20,607 nucleotides of DNA from a virus (IMGVR_UViG_3300046722_000300:1-20607); one strand, 5' to 3'; positions 6,977 to 13,695 are shown, numbered from the stretch's first letter. Numbers and translations are program-made. The notes: generated by a model from the sequence alone, not told the origin.

Positions 6977-8485
6977 ATGACCGCCCCCGTCCTTCGTGAT
7001 TACCAGGAACGCGACATTCAGCGACTGCGCAACGCGTTCAGCCACGGCATGCGCGCGCCGATCTACCAGCTGTCCACCGGCGGCGGTAAGACCGTCGTGT
7101 TCTCCCACGTCGTCCAGAGCGCGGTGGCCAAGGGCAAGCGCGTCCTGGTGCTGGCGCATCGCCGCGAGCTGATCCGCCAAGCCTCCGCCAAGCTGGACTG
7201 GTGCGGCGTGTCGCACGGCATCATCGCCGCCGGCGAAGACCGCGACCACGACGCGCAAGTCATTGTCGCTTCAATCCAAACCGTCGCCCGTCGCCTCGGC
7301 TCGTTGCCGCAATTCGACCTGATCGTGCTGGACGAAGCGCATCACGCGGTGGCCGGCAGCTGGTCGAAGCTGTTGGCCAGCCAGCCACAGGCGCGGCTGC
7401 TGGGTGTCACCGCGACGCCGGCCCGGCTGGACGGTAAGGGCCTCGGCAAGCACTGCGGCGGCCATTTCGACGCCATCGTGCTGGGCCCGACCATGCAGGA
7501 CCTGATCGACCAGGGGTATCTGGCGCCCTGCAAGGTGTTCCTGCCGGCGGCCGGCATCGATACCCGTGGCGTCAAGAAGATCGCCGGCGATTACGACGAG
7601 GGTGAGCTCGAGGGGCGCGCCGACGCGGTGACCGGTGACGCGGTGAAGGAGTTCGCCAAGCTGCCCGCCGGCACCACGGCGATCGCGTTCTGCGTCACGG
7701 TGAAGAACGCCGAGCGCGTCGCCCAGGCGTTCCGCGACGTCGGGGTCCGCTCGGTGGCGGTGCACGGCGGCATGGCCAAGCCGGAGCGGGACGCCGCGAT
7801 CGCCGGGCTGGAGGACGGCACGGTGACGGTGCTGACCAGCTGCGAGATCGTCTCCGAAGGCCTCGACGTGCCGTCGGTGGGCTGCGTCATCCTGCTCCGC
7901 CCCACCAAGAGCCTGACCATGTGCCGACAGCAGATCGGGCGGGGTATGCGCCCGAAGCCGGACGGTTCGGCGCTGATCGTGCTGGATCACGCCCGCAACT
8001 GCCTCGAGCATGGTCTGCCCACCGACGTCATCGACTGGACCTTGGACGGGGTGGAGAAGGACGAAAGCAAGAAGCCGCCGCCGCCCTGGCAGTGCCTGTC
8101 CTGCGGCGTGCTGAACGCGCCGGCCAGGACGGAATGCAAGGAATGCGGCGCGGCCAAGCCCTGGCGCTGCGCCACCACACCGATGCGGCGCGGCTGCGGC
8201 GAAACCAACCCGGGCGATGTGATGCATTGCCAGTTCTGCGGCCGGGCCCGCCCGGTGCGGCGGGAGCTGGTGGCGGACAACGCCGAGATGGCCGAATTTG
8301 CGCCCGAGCAATTCGCCTACATCCTGCGCATGGGTTATCGCCAGCTGCTGAGCCGGCCGCGCACGCAGGAGGAGCTCCAGGCCTACGCCCACGCCAAGGG
8401 GTATAAAAAGGGCTGGGTGTTCCACCGCATGCAGGAGCAGGCGCGCCAGTTCGGCCACGGCGCGCCGGACCGGGAGGTGGCATGA
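6977..8485 (+). CDS. SF2 DEAD/DEAH-box helicase with zinc ribbons
   Basis: A 502-aa superfamily 2 helicase. It shows Walker A STGGGKT (33-39), motif Ia LVLAHRREL (57-65), DEAH (119-122), TATP (145-148), HGGM (263-266), SEGLDVP (293-299) and QQIGRGMR (318-325), so both RecA-like lobes are complete. The C-terminus adds two probable zinc ribbons (C373, C376, C387, C390; then C397, C407, C418, C421) and a basic helical tail, a layout often seen in phage helicases. It should translocate on or remodel DNA during replication or recombination. The ATG at 6977 is chosen over 6914 because GGAGAG lies just upstream and the 6914 codons are the conserved regulatory block. The stop overlaps an ATG as ATGA. 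Confidence 0.92.
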   Translation: MTAPVLRDYQERDIQRLRNAFSHGMRAPIYQLSTGGGKTVVFSHVVQSAVAKGKRVLVLAHRRELIRQASAKLDWCGVSHGIIAAGEDRDHDAQVIVASIQTVARRLGSLPQFDLIVLDEAHHAVAGSWSKLLASQPQARLLGVTATPARLDGKGLGKHCGGHFDAIVLGPTMQDLIDQGYLAPCKVFLPAAGIDTRGVKKIAGDYDEGELEGRADAVTGDAVKEFAKLPAGTTAIAFCVTVKNAERVAQAFRDVGVRSVAVHGGMAKPERDAAIAGLEDGTVTVLTSCEIVSEGLDVPSVGCVILLRPTKSLTMCRQQIGRGMRPKPDGSALIVLDHARNCLEHGLPTDVIDWTLDGVEKDESKKPPPPWQCLSCGVLNAPARTECKECGAAKPWRCATTPMRRGCGETNPGDVMHCQFCGRARPVRRELVADNAEMAEFAPEQFAYILRMGYRQLLSRPRTQEELQAYAHAKGYKKGWVFHRMQEQARQFGHGAPDREVA

Positions 8486-8583
8486 GCGATCCGCCGGCAT
8501 GGTGGCTGGCATGGCGGCGCTCCGCTACGCTGTGGCTATGGACACCAACGATGATGGCTATGACGAAATCGGCAGCAAGCTGA
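8482..8583 (+). CDS. Possible Trp-rich 33-aa peptide ORF
   Basis: The ATG at 8482 overlaps the helicase stop (ATGA) and is preceded by GGGAGGTGG (8472-8480), one of the best Shine-Dalgarno sequences here. The frame gives 33 aa with five Trp (AWWLAWRR and TLWLW). It runs out of frame across the start of the zinc-ribbon gene and may serve to couple that gene to the helicase. Peptide or leader cannot be distinguished from sequence. Confidence 0.4.
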   Translation: MSDPPAWWLAWRRSATLWLWTPTMMAMTKSAAS

Positions 8584-8744
8584 CCAAGGCCGGTGTTCCG
8601 TGGTTCGCCTGCCCGCTGTGCTTCACGATCAGCGTCAACCCGAACGATGTCCGCGAGCGCTACTGTGGCCGGTGCCATCGGTTCGTGGACGATCCCGCGC
8701 CACCCCCGATGGGGCCATACTGGCACCCGGGAGATGAGGCATGA
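8538..8744 (+). CDS. Small zinc-ribbon protein
   Basis: A 68-aa protein from the ATG at 8538 (in-frame ATGs at 8499 and 8511 are also possible; none has a good Shine-Dalgarno). The core is FACPLCFTISVNPNDVR then YCGRCHRF, a four-cysteine zinc ribbon (C-x2-C-x14-C-x2-C). A protein in the minus-strand cassette (15196-15669) has the same cysteine spacing and a shared N-x-ND-x-R core, so the two ribbons are probably related. It may bind nucleic acid or protein. It ends as ATGA with the next gene. Confidence 0.6.
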   Translation: MDTNDDGYDEIGSKLTKAGVPWFACPLCFTISVNPNDVRERYCGRCHRFVDDPAPPPMGPYWHPGDEA

Positions 8745-8896
8745 GCCAAGACCTGACCGACATCGTGACCATGATGCTGAAGGTTGACGCCAACCACGAC
8801 CCGTCAGAGGCTAACGAGCTGCTGTCGGCCGGCGCGCAGGAGATCACGCGGCTCCGCACAGCACTCGCCGATGTAGCAGAGATCAGGAGCCAGTGA
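8741..8896 (+). CDS. Short helical protein, 51 aa
   Basis: The ATG at 8741 overlaps the previous stop (ATGA), with a purine-rich GGGAGATGAGG upstream. The 51-aa product is acidic and probably all-helical, with a C-terminal amphipathic segment (AQEITRLRTALADVAEI) that could form a short coiled coil. The stop overlaps the next ATG as TGATG. Both coupled junctions support real translation. Function unknown. Confidence 0.6.
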   Translation: MSQDLTDIVTMMLKVDANHDPSEANELLSAGAQEITRLRTALADVAEIRSQ

Positions 8897-9090
8897 TGCG
8901 ATGGCTGCTGGCGCGCTGGCGCGCCCGGCAACGGGCGATCGACATCCGGATCTTGTGGCCGGCGTGCAGGGACAACGCCCGCGACCTGGACCACGCCCGC
9001 GCGGCGTTCGCCTATCACGCGTTCCACGACCGCGCATGGCTCGAGCTCGGCGACGACGAGATCGCCCGCTGCATCGATGCGTTGAACTGA
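8896..9090 (+). CDS. Hypothetical helical protein, 64 aa
   Basis: The ATG at 8896 overlaps the previous stop (TGATG); a GTG at 8893 would add one residue. The N-terminus is basic and Trp-rich (RWLLARWRARQR), followed by a helical segment with many Ala, His and Asp and an acidic end (LGDDEIARCIDAL). It reminds me of small uncharacterised phage proteins with the theme ILWPAC...HA...W, but I cannot assign a function. Confidence 0.6.
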   Translation: MRWLLARWRARQRAIDIRILWPACRDNARDLDHARAAFAYHAFHDRAWLELGDDEIARCIDALN

Positions 9091-9181
9091 CGCCCCGGCA
9101 TCGGCTAGGGTGCGCAGCGCTCCGGCCGGAACATCTTGGGACGGTCGACCCCTGGCCGCCAGCCGGGCCGGTCGGCTCTCG

Positions 9182-9194
9182 CAAAATGTGTGCA
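9182..9194 (-). promoter_or_regulatory. Third copy of TGCACACATTTTG motif
   Basis: CAAAATGTGTGCA on the plus strand is identical to the 13-mer at 17107-17119 and the reverse complement of 6949-6961. Here it stands without the TTGACA and GGGGCAAAAACGGT parts, in the otherwise empty 9091-9252 gap. It may be an isolated operator. Apart from this and a local CCGGCCGG palindrome, the gap shows nothing clear. Confidence 0.5.
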
Positions 9195-9324
9195 AGCCGG
9201 CCGGGGTGCTGCTAGGACGCGCCTCCAGGCCTGTCCGCCTGGGGAGCAGCGATTGCCCGCCCGCACCCGTGCCCGCCGCCTAGCGCTGCCACAGCTCGCC
9301 GGTGAGCCGATTCCAGCGCATGCC

Positions 9325-9834
9325 ATGCCGGCGACGTGGCGCGACCCGGATGATACCGCGCCGACGGCGCGTAGGACCCCCCGTGAGATCGCCGGCTGGC
9401 GCCGCTATGACGCGTTGCGCCGGATGTTCGGCGATCCCCGCTCCGGCATCACCGCGCAGCACATCATGGCCGCCGACACGCTGCGCGAGCTGGTCGATCT
9501 GGCCACCCTCGGCTACGCCGCCGATCGGCCGCTGATCTACGTGGCGCAGAACGCGCAACCGCGGTTCGGCATGGGTCCGGCCGCGCTTGCCCAGGTGAAA
9601 GCCGCGCGCGCGGTGAAGCGGGTGACCGCGCTGTTCCCACCGCTGCAGCTGGCGATGATCCAGGCGATCATTTTGCGCAATGTGTCGGTGCGCGCGTGGA
9701 CCACCGCGCTGCCGCCGCCGGCGTCGCAGGCGGTGGAGAAGGGCAAGCTGCTGGCCATCCTGGAGATTCTGGTGCAGCATTTCGCGGTCGAGGTCGAGGA
9801 CGATCTGGCCAGGGGCAGGCGACTGCCGCCGTGA
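9325..9834 (+). CDS. Hypothetical protein, putative HTH, 169 aa
   Basis: From the ATG at 9325 the product begins MPATWRDPDD and then has a basic helical region (REIAGWRRYDALRRMFG), a middle region reading ITAQHIMAADTLRELVDLATLG, and a C-terminal part (LQLAMIQAIILRNVSVRAW ... KGKLLAILEILVQHF) whose helix spacing could be an HTH. I infer a possible DNA-binding or late-regulatory role, with low confidence. The start is debatable: TTG at 9253 has a good GGGGAG (9241-9246) upstream and would add 24 residues, while 9325 has none. It is followed by GGGGAG and the next gene. Confidence 0.6.
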   Translation: MPATWRDPDDTAPTARRTPREIAGWRRYDALRRMFGDPRSGITAQHIMAADTLRELVDLATLGYAADRPLIYVAQNAQPRFGMGPAALAQVKAARAVKRVTALFPPLQLAMIQAIILRNVSVRAWTTALPPPASQAVEKGKLLAILEILVQHFAVEVEDDLARGRRLPP

Positions 9835-9852
9835 CACTAGGGGAGACCACCC

Positions 9853-10326
9853 ATGAGTGACGATACAAACGTATCTACAGAGACGGTAGAGACAGACGCA
9901 CATACAGAACGGGAGCTGCGGCGATTAGGGATACCGCGGGCGACCGATGATCTGCGGCGCGTGCAGTTCTACCACAAGGGCTTGTTCTACGACACCGAAA
10001 ACGCCGATGTGCTGTTCCACTGGGATCAGGACGATTGGAGCGGGCCACCTGACGAAAGCTACGTTCTGCGCGGCGATGTCACCGAGACGCTGTATCGCAT
10101 CAAGCCGCCGAAGAAGAACTGGTATAACATGCCCGCGGTGGAGGCGTATCTGCTGGTGCGGTATAATACGCACATCGACTGGGACGATGACTTCAAGCCG
10201 GTCGAGGTCTATTCCCGCGAACAAGCGATCGACTGGGCGTGCGAGCGTTGCCAACATCGGGTGCAGGCGCTGTTCGGTAAATTACCCGCACCCGGTCAGG
10301 CGCCAGCGTATACACGAATATGGTGA
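9853..10326 (+). CDS. Hypothetical acidic protein, 157 aa
   Basis: The ATG at 9853 follows a good GGGGAG (9840-9845). The first 25 residues are Thr/Glu-rich and probably disordered. The rest is rich in Trp, Tyr and Asp (NADVLFHWDQDDWSG, YNTHIDWDDDF) and suggests a compact, mostly beta, soluble protein with a C-terminal helix containing C-x2-C (WACERCQH). I recognise no family. Base composition here is less GC-rich than in the neighbouring genes. Confidence 0.65.
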   Translation: MSDDTNVSTETVETDAHTERELRRLGIPRATDDLRRVQFYHKGLFYDTENADVLFHWDQDDWSGPPDESYVLRGDVTETLYRIKPPKKNWYNMPAVEAYLLVRYNTHIDWDDDFKPVEVYSREQAIDWACERCQHRVQALFGKLPAPGQAPAYTRIW

Positions 10327-10327
10327 C

Positions 10328-10570
10328 ATGACCTATCCGGAGCTCCGCAAGCAGCTGCGTGCTGCCGGCTTCATCAACCACGAGATAGCCGCGCTGCATC
10401 ACGGCTACCTCGTGGTGCACGCCATGGGGATCCCCGACGCGGATCTGGTGTTTGACCGCGACCACGGTCTGCTGGTGCATCAGCGCTCGCGGCCGTTACT
10501 GGAAAAATACCAAGGCGCCCAGGCGGTGGTCGACTGCGACAACCACACCGCGGTGATCCGTCCGGTATGA
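10328..10570 (+). CDS. Hypothetical protein, 80 aa
   Basis: The ATG at 10328 lies one base after the previous stop, and the stop overlaps the next gene (ATGA), so the frame is part of the operon. The N-terminal half is helical and basic (ELRKQLRAAGFINHEIAAL); the rest looks like alternating strands (VFDRDHGLLVHQRSR, AVVDCDNHTAVIRPV). No motif I can name. A longer open frame back to 9947 is a shadow of the gene before it. Confidence 0.6.
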   Translation: MTYPELRKQLRAAGFINHEIAALHHGYLVVHAMGIPDADLVFDRDHGLLVHQRSRPLLEKYQGAQAVVDCDNHTAVIRPV

Positions 10571-10917
10571 GCGAGCTGCTTGATCGACCGTTGGTGGAGG
10601 CGCGACTGCCGACCCGGTTGTTCACGTGCATGAACACCGAGGGCTGCGAGACGTTGCGCGATGTGGTGGCCAAGACCGAGCAGGAGCTGCGGCGGATTCC
10701 GGGGTTCGGCAAGACTTCATTGAACCTGTTGAAGCAGATTCTGGCGGACCTCGGCCTCGAGCTGGCCAACCGGCCGGCGAAGGACGGCACGCTGCCGCTG
10801 CCGTTCCCGTCGCTGCACGAACGGCTGACCCGGATCGAACAACGGCTCGATGCGCTCGAGCGGCATCCGCTGCTGCGTGAGGTAGGCCAGATGGGGAGAT
10901 CTCAGGGGGAAGGGTGA
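10567..10917 (+). CDS. RNA polymerase alpha C-terminal domain-like protein
   Basis: A 116-aa protein whose residues 14-63 align without gaps to the alpha-CTD of bacterial RNA polymerase: LPTRLFTCMNTEGCETLRD matches LTVRSANCLKAEAIHYIGD of E. coli RpoA, and TEQELRRIPGFGKTSL matches TEVELLKTPNLGKKSL. R17, C21, G48 and S51 correspond to E. coli R265, C269, G296 and S299, so several UP-element contact residues are kept, while N268 and K298 are replaced by Thr. The alpha N-terminal assembly domain is absent; instead there is a short C-terminal coiled coil (LTRIEQRLDALE). It probably binds DNA or sigma/activators and may modulate host transcription. Coupled by ATGA upstream and GTGA downstream. Confidence 0.8.
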   Translation: MSELLDRPLVEARLPTRLFTCMNTEGCETLRDVVAKTEQELRRIPGFGKTSLNLLKQILADLGLELANRPAKDGTLPLPFPSLHERLTRIEQRLDALERHPLLREVGQMGRSQGEG

Positions 10918-11537
10918 GATACCTCCGCGCCCCGCAATGGCCGCTCACGACGTTGTTGCCATGGTGGAAGGGCGACTACACCGACATTCGCGACCGCCTC
11001 CATGCCCACGGCTACCTGGAGATTGCGGAATCCGGGATCTGGACGCGGAAGCCGGACGAGTCGGAGTGTGACCGCTTCAGCGCGCAAGCCTGGAAGTATG
11101 ACGCCGAGAAGCTGGCGGAGGTGCGCCGGCGCGGCACGCCGACCACCCTGGCGGAGCGCGAGCGCGCCCGGGCGGCGGAGGCCGAGCTGGAGCGGCAGCG
11201 CGCCGAGCAGGCCGCAGCAGACCGGGCCGCGGCGGAGGCGGCGCTGGCAGCCGCGGAGGCGGCGCTGGTGGAGCTGGCGGCGATGGCGGAGCAGCGTCGG
11301 CTGGCGGCTGCGGCGCTGGCCGGCAAGGAGGCCGAGGAGCGCAAGCAGCGCGAGCAGGCGGCGTCGCGGCTGTTCTGGTCAAACCGCAACCCGGCGTACG
11401 CGACCGAGCGGTTCCACTCCGTGCCGATCGCCACCACCGGCAAGGTCGCCGGCGCCACGCTGGAAGCGGGCAAAACCTACTACTTGCCCGAATCGGTGAG
11501 GGACCAGATCGTGGCCAACAGCAAGGCGAGTCGCTAA
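10914..11537 (+). CDS. Ala/Glu/Arg-rich coiled-coil protein, 207 aa
   Basis: A GTG at 10914 overlaps the previous stop (GTGA) with GGGGGAAGG just upstream. There are three parts: an N-terminal domain (1-60, WPLTTLLPWWKGDYTDIRDRLH), a long continuous coiled coil at about 75-155 made of A, E, R, Q and L repeats, and a C-terminal domain (about 160-207, ATLEAGKTYYLPESVRDQIV). It could be an oligomeric scaffold or DNA-associated protein. No enzymatic motif. Internal near-repeats (AAAEAALAAAEAALVEL) suggest expansion of the coil. Confidence 0.65.
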   Translation: MRYLRAPQWPLTTLLPWWKGDYTDIRDRLHAHGYLEIAESGIWTRKPDESECDRFSAQAWKYDAEKLAEVRRRGTPTTLAERERARAAEAELERQRAEQAAADRAAAEAALAAAEAALVELAAMAEQRRLAAAALAGKEAEERKQREQAASRLFWSNRNPAYATERFHSVPIATTGKVAGATLEAGKTYYLPESVRDQIVANSKASR

Positions 11538-11559
11538 CACCCCCGAGGGAGTCGAGCTC

Positions 11560-11781
11560 ATGTCAGCGCTGGAAGACGACGAAGACGCGCCGATGACGCC
11601 GGCGGCGATCGCCGCATGGTGGGACCGTTGGGGGCTCGATCACAGAGCCGCGGCACAGCAGCGCCGGGCCGACTATGCGGTGCAGAAAGCCGCCGCCGAC
11701 GCGGTGATGCGGGCGATTGTTCCCGTTGTGTCCCCAGATGGAACGGGTCACAAAATACCGAAGGTCGGCCAGCGTTCGTGA
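11560..11781 (+). CDS. Hypothetical protein, 73 aa
   Basis: The ATG at 11560 has GAGGGAG about 10 nt upstream. The product has an acidic N-terminus (LEDDEDAP), then a Trp/Ala-rich helix (AAIAAWWDRWGLDHRAAAQQ) and a short basic tail. It is the last gene before the 11782-12042 control region. Function unknown. Confidence 0.55.
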   Translation: MSALEDDEDAPMTPAAIAAWWDRWGLDHRAAAQQRRADYAVQKAAADAVMRAIVPVVSPDGTGHKIPKVGQRS

Positions 11782-11810
11782 TTCGTTGCCGGACATTCTG
11801 ACCGACAAAG

Positions 11811-11826
11811 TGTCAGGTGCCTGACA
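11811..11826. promoter_or_regulatory. Operator-like dyad TGTCAGG-TG-CCTGACA
   Basis: Seven-base perfect arms separated by TG, in the non-coding gap just after the gene ending at 11781. The size and symmetry suit a dimeric repressor site. I found no second full copy in the window, so the binding protein is unknown. Confidence 0.5.
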
Positions 11827-11832
11827 TAAGAA

Positions 11833-11865
11833 CGGGCGGCATCTCGTGGGAGAGAGTGCCGCCCG
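11833..11865 (+). terminator. Strong hairpin ending the upstream operon
   Basis: CGGGCGGCA (11833-11841) pairs with TGCCGCCCG (11857-11865); the 15-nt loop can pair further (TCTC with GAGA). It lies 52 bp after the last gene of the 6977-11781 operon, a sensible terminator position. No U-tract follows on the plus strand; the minus strand has only a short TTCTT. Confidence 0.5.
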
Positions 11866-11940
11866 CCCGCCTGCCTAGCGATCATGGGATTCCGCAGAAA
11901 CATGACCACGCGACGGCGCATATTTGGTGGCTTCGTTCCC

Positions 11941-11980
11941 CTACGTCAAACCACCTGTGGTGGCTAAAGTATTGACGTAG
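11941..11980. promoter_or_regulatory. Inverted TTGACGTAG pair around small hairpin
   Basis: CTACGTCAA (11941-11949) and TTGACGTAG (11972-11980) are perfect inverted 9-mers, with a nested CCACC-TGT-GGTGG (11951-11963). The right copy contains TTGACG, a possible -35 for the 12043 operon; the left copy gives the same hexamer pointing the other way. A repressor bound here would cover the -35. No good -10 is visible. Confidence 0.55.
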
Positions 11981-12042
11981 TGCGATTCATGCTCGTAGCG
12001 TCCGCGCCACGCTCTGTGAATTGTGTCCGGAGTATCCCCCGC

Positions 12043-12261
12043 ATGGACAATGTTACGGCCCTGGCGCCGGTGCGCACGCGCGCCGAGATCCTGCGCGAGC
12101 AGCGCTCGACCAGCGCGCGCGGTGATAAAATGCAGCAGGCGATCAACGGCATTTATAACCAGCTCGATCTGGCCGGCCTCCGCCCGGTGGAGCGGTTGGC
12201 CGTGCTGTGCAGTGTGCTGCAAGAGGAAAACCACAGCGCCGGTGCTGGTCTGCCGCCGTGA
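12043..12261 (+). CDS. Hypothetical protein, 72 aa
   Basis: The ATG at 12043 is preceded by CCGGAGT about 10 nt upstream; a longer frame from 11980 is rejected because it begins in the inverted repeat. The protein is basic at first (TRAEILREQRS), then helical (KMQQAINGIYNQLDLAG...VERLAVLCSVLQEE), which suggests a small helical dimer. It overlaps the GcrA-like gene by GTGA, so the two are co-translated. Function unknown. Confidence 0.6.
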   Translation: MDNVTALAPVRTRAEILREQRSTSARGDKMQQAINGIYNQLDLAGLRPVERLAVLCSVLQEENHSAGAGLPP

Positions 12262-12713
12262 CCGCGCCCGCGCCGCAGATCGAGTGGACCGAGCAGCAGG
12301 ACGCCCAGCTGCGGCAATGGCGCAGCGAGGCGGTGAGCTACAAGCTGTGCGGCGAGAAGCTTGGCGGCATCTCCTCCGGCGCGGTGGCCCGCCGCTGCAA
12401 GGCCCTCGGGCTGCCGATCGTCAATGCGCCGCCGGACATGCGCCCCAGGCCGCCGCCGGCAGAGCCGAAGCGCGACCACCACGCGCAGCCGCTGAAGGAC
12501 AACGCGGTGACCCTGGCCGTGCTGCCGTCGCTGCATCACCCGCTGCCCGGCTATGTCGCGTGCGCGCCGGACGGCACCGCGATTCCCGCGACGCTCCGTC
12601 CGACCGCCGATGAGGCGTGGCGTGCCGCGGGAGCGGACTATCAGCTCCACCGCGGCTGGCATGTCTGCCGCTGCATGGTGTTGTTGGCGGAGCGGCTGGA
12701 CGACAGCGACTAG
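12258..12713 (+). CDS. GcrA-like HTH regulator
   Basis: A GTG at 12258 overlaps the previous stop and gives 151 aa. Residues about 9-54 read EWTEQQDAQLRQWRSEAVS then CGEKLGGISSGAVARRCKALGLP, which follows the GcrA N-terminal pattern WT-x-L-x-LW-x-G-x-S-x-IA-x-LGG-(V/I)-(S/T)-RNAV-x-LGL. In alphaproteobacteria GcrA acts with sigma-70 at methylated promoters in cell-cycle control. The C-terminal part does not resemble GcrA's sigma-binding region as far as I can tell, and holds a proline-rich linker and a Cys/Trp-containing end (GWHVCRCMVLL). A phage DNA-binding regulator is likely; mimicry of GcrA is inference. The preceding inverted repeat may control it. Confidence 0.65.
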   Translation: MTAPAPQIEWTEQQDAQLRQWRSEAVSYKLCGEKLGGISSGAVARRCKALGLPIVNAPPDMRPRPPPAEPKRDHHAQPLKDNAVTLAVLPSLHHPLPGYVACAPDGTAIPATLRPTADEAWRAAGADYQLHRGWHVCRCMVLLAERLDDSD

Positions 12714-12746
12714 GTGGACGCGACCAGCCTTAGCTTTATCAAGATT

Positions 12747-12875
12747 TCAGCCGGACAGGCATTGCCCGAGACTGCCGCCGTCATATGTCCGCCACGAAAG
12801 CCCCGACCGCTTCGGTGACGTTTGGGGCACGGTGGTCAGTGAGAGGCTGGTCATGTCGCCATGCGCGTCCGTCAT
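12747..12875 (-). CDS. Possible 42-aa ORF ending minus-strand cassette
   Basis: On the minus strand an ATG at 12875 opens 42 aa (MTDAHGDMTSLSL to GQCLSG), stopping 34 bp from the end of the converging GcrA-like gene. It begins 24 bp after the previous minus-strand stop. No Shine-Dalgarno is visible and there is no domain, so it is tentative. The region between the convergent genes otherwise holds only a weak GCCCC/GGGGC stem near 12801-12830. Confidence 0.3.
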   Translation of the reverse strand: MTDAHGDMTSLSLTTVPQTSPKRSGLSWRTYDGGSLGQCLSG

Positions 12876-12899
12876 GTGCAAGGAGTCCGGCGCCCCAAC

Positions 12900-13184
12900 T
12901 CACGCGTCATCCTCGCGCTGTTGGGCGGCCTCGGCAAGCTGCATCGCGATGCGCCCGACAATGGCGACGGTGATCAACCCGGGCACATCCAGCAGCTCGA
13001 TCAGCCGTGCCAGGAAGGTGGCGATCACCATGTGCACGGTGGCATTGCCGAACCCCGTGAACAGCGCGTCGATCTGTTCGTAAAGCTTATCGATCGCGGC
13101 GTCGTCGCTGGCTTCGGCGATCCGCAGCACCCAGCGGTCGAGATCCGCCATCGGGATCTCGATCTGGAACATCTCATCGGTCAT
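12900..13184 (-). CDS. Hypothetical protein, 94 aa, last secure cassette gene
   Basis: The ATG at 13184 overlaps the previous stop (TGATG). The protein has an acidic start, then ADLDRWVLRIAEASDDAAIDKLYEQIDALF and a hydrophobic, probably helical second half (VHMVIATFLARLIELLDVPGLITVAIVGRIA). The hydrophobic stretch is broken by charges and is more likely a helical bundle than a membrane anchor, but that is uncertain. No family recognised. Confidence 0.65.
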   Translation of the reverse strand: MTDEMFQIEIPMADLDRWVLRIAEASDDAAIDKLYEQIDALFTGFGNATVHMVIATFLARLIELLDVPGLITVAIVGRIAMQLAEAAQQREDDA

Positions 13185-13429
13185 CACGCCCGGCCCGCGT
13201 CGCGCACCCGCTTGCCGTCTTCGGTCAGCGCCAGGATGTTGTCGCCGGCCTCCAGGTCAGCCTCGGCGACGGCCGCTTCCACTTCGGTGGCGGCGCGCCA
13301 CTCGGTCAGCCCGGTGGCCTCCAGCATGGTCTCCAGGTCGGCCTGATCAATACCCATGCCTTCGGTGAAGGCTTGCCACACACCCACAAACAGCACGGCG
13401 AGGCCGTGCTCGATCTCATCATCGTTCAT
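13184..13429 (-). CDS. Hypothetical acidic protein, 81 aa
   Basis: The start at 13429 (MNDDEIEHGLAVLF) is fixed by TGATG overlap with the preceding gene, although the frame is open up to 13555. It is strongly acidic and helical, with a Glu/Ala-rich middle (TEWRAATEVEAAVAEADLE) and a basic end. Acidic small proteins of this kind are common among phage host-interaction proteins, but nothing in the sequence identifies a partner. Confidence 0.65.
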   Translation of the reverse strand: MNDDEIEHGLAVLFVGVWQAFTEGMGIDQADLETMLEATGLTEWRAATEVEAAVAEADLEAGDNILALTEDGKRVRDAGRA

Positions 13430-13695
13430 CACCAGAACCTCTGATCTGCTTCCATCTGGCGCAGGATCAACCACAACAGCATGCGTGCGTTCCCGTCGCT
13501 GTAGGCCTTGCCGGTGGCCATCGCCTCGCGTAGCGCCTCGACGCTGCCTTCCCACTTGCCGTCAGCGTGCAGCGTGATGGTGCAGTCACCAAGGTGGACG
13601 GTGAACGGAAACCACGGCGGTATGTTCAGCGTGAATGTGCTGGTGACGGTTTCGCCGCTCGGGATCGGCACGAACTTGATCTCTTCATCGCTCAT
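13429..13695 (-). CDS. Hypothetical protein, 88 aa
   Basis: The start at 13695 has GAGGGA 7-8 nt upstream; the ATG at 13710 lacks one. The N-terminal half looks like a beta domain (GETVTSTFTLNIPPWFPFTVHLGDCTITLHADGKWEG), and the C-terminal half is helical (EALREAMATGK...MLLWLILRQMEADQRFW). No family recognised. It is the only cassette gene separated from its predecessor by a gap (13696-13731), which a 15-codon minicistron bridges. Confidence 0.65.
   Translation of the reverse strand: MSDEEIKFVPIPSGETVTSTFTLNIPPWFPFTVHLGDCTITLHADGKWEGSVEALREAMATGKAYSDGNARMLLWLILRQMEADQRFW

Noticed and set aside
7271-8512. 413-aa minus-strand open frame opposite the SF2 helicase
   Set aside because: The plus strand has every SF2 motif; the minus-strand translation is low-complexity and has no ribosome site.
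8635-9195. 186-aa minus-strand open frame
   Set aside because: Overlaps three coupled plus-strand genes with TGATG/ATGA junctions, which are better supported.
11884-11967. 27-aa Arg-rich plus-strand ORF
   Set aside because: No Shine-Dalgarno and it runs into the inverted TTGACGTAG repeat; more likely part of the control region.
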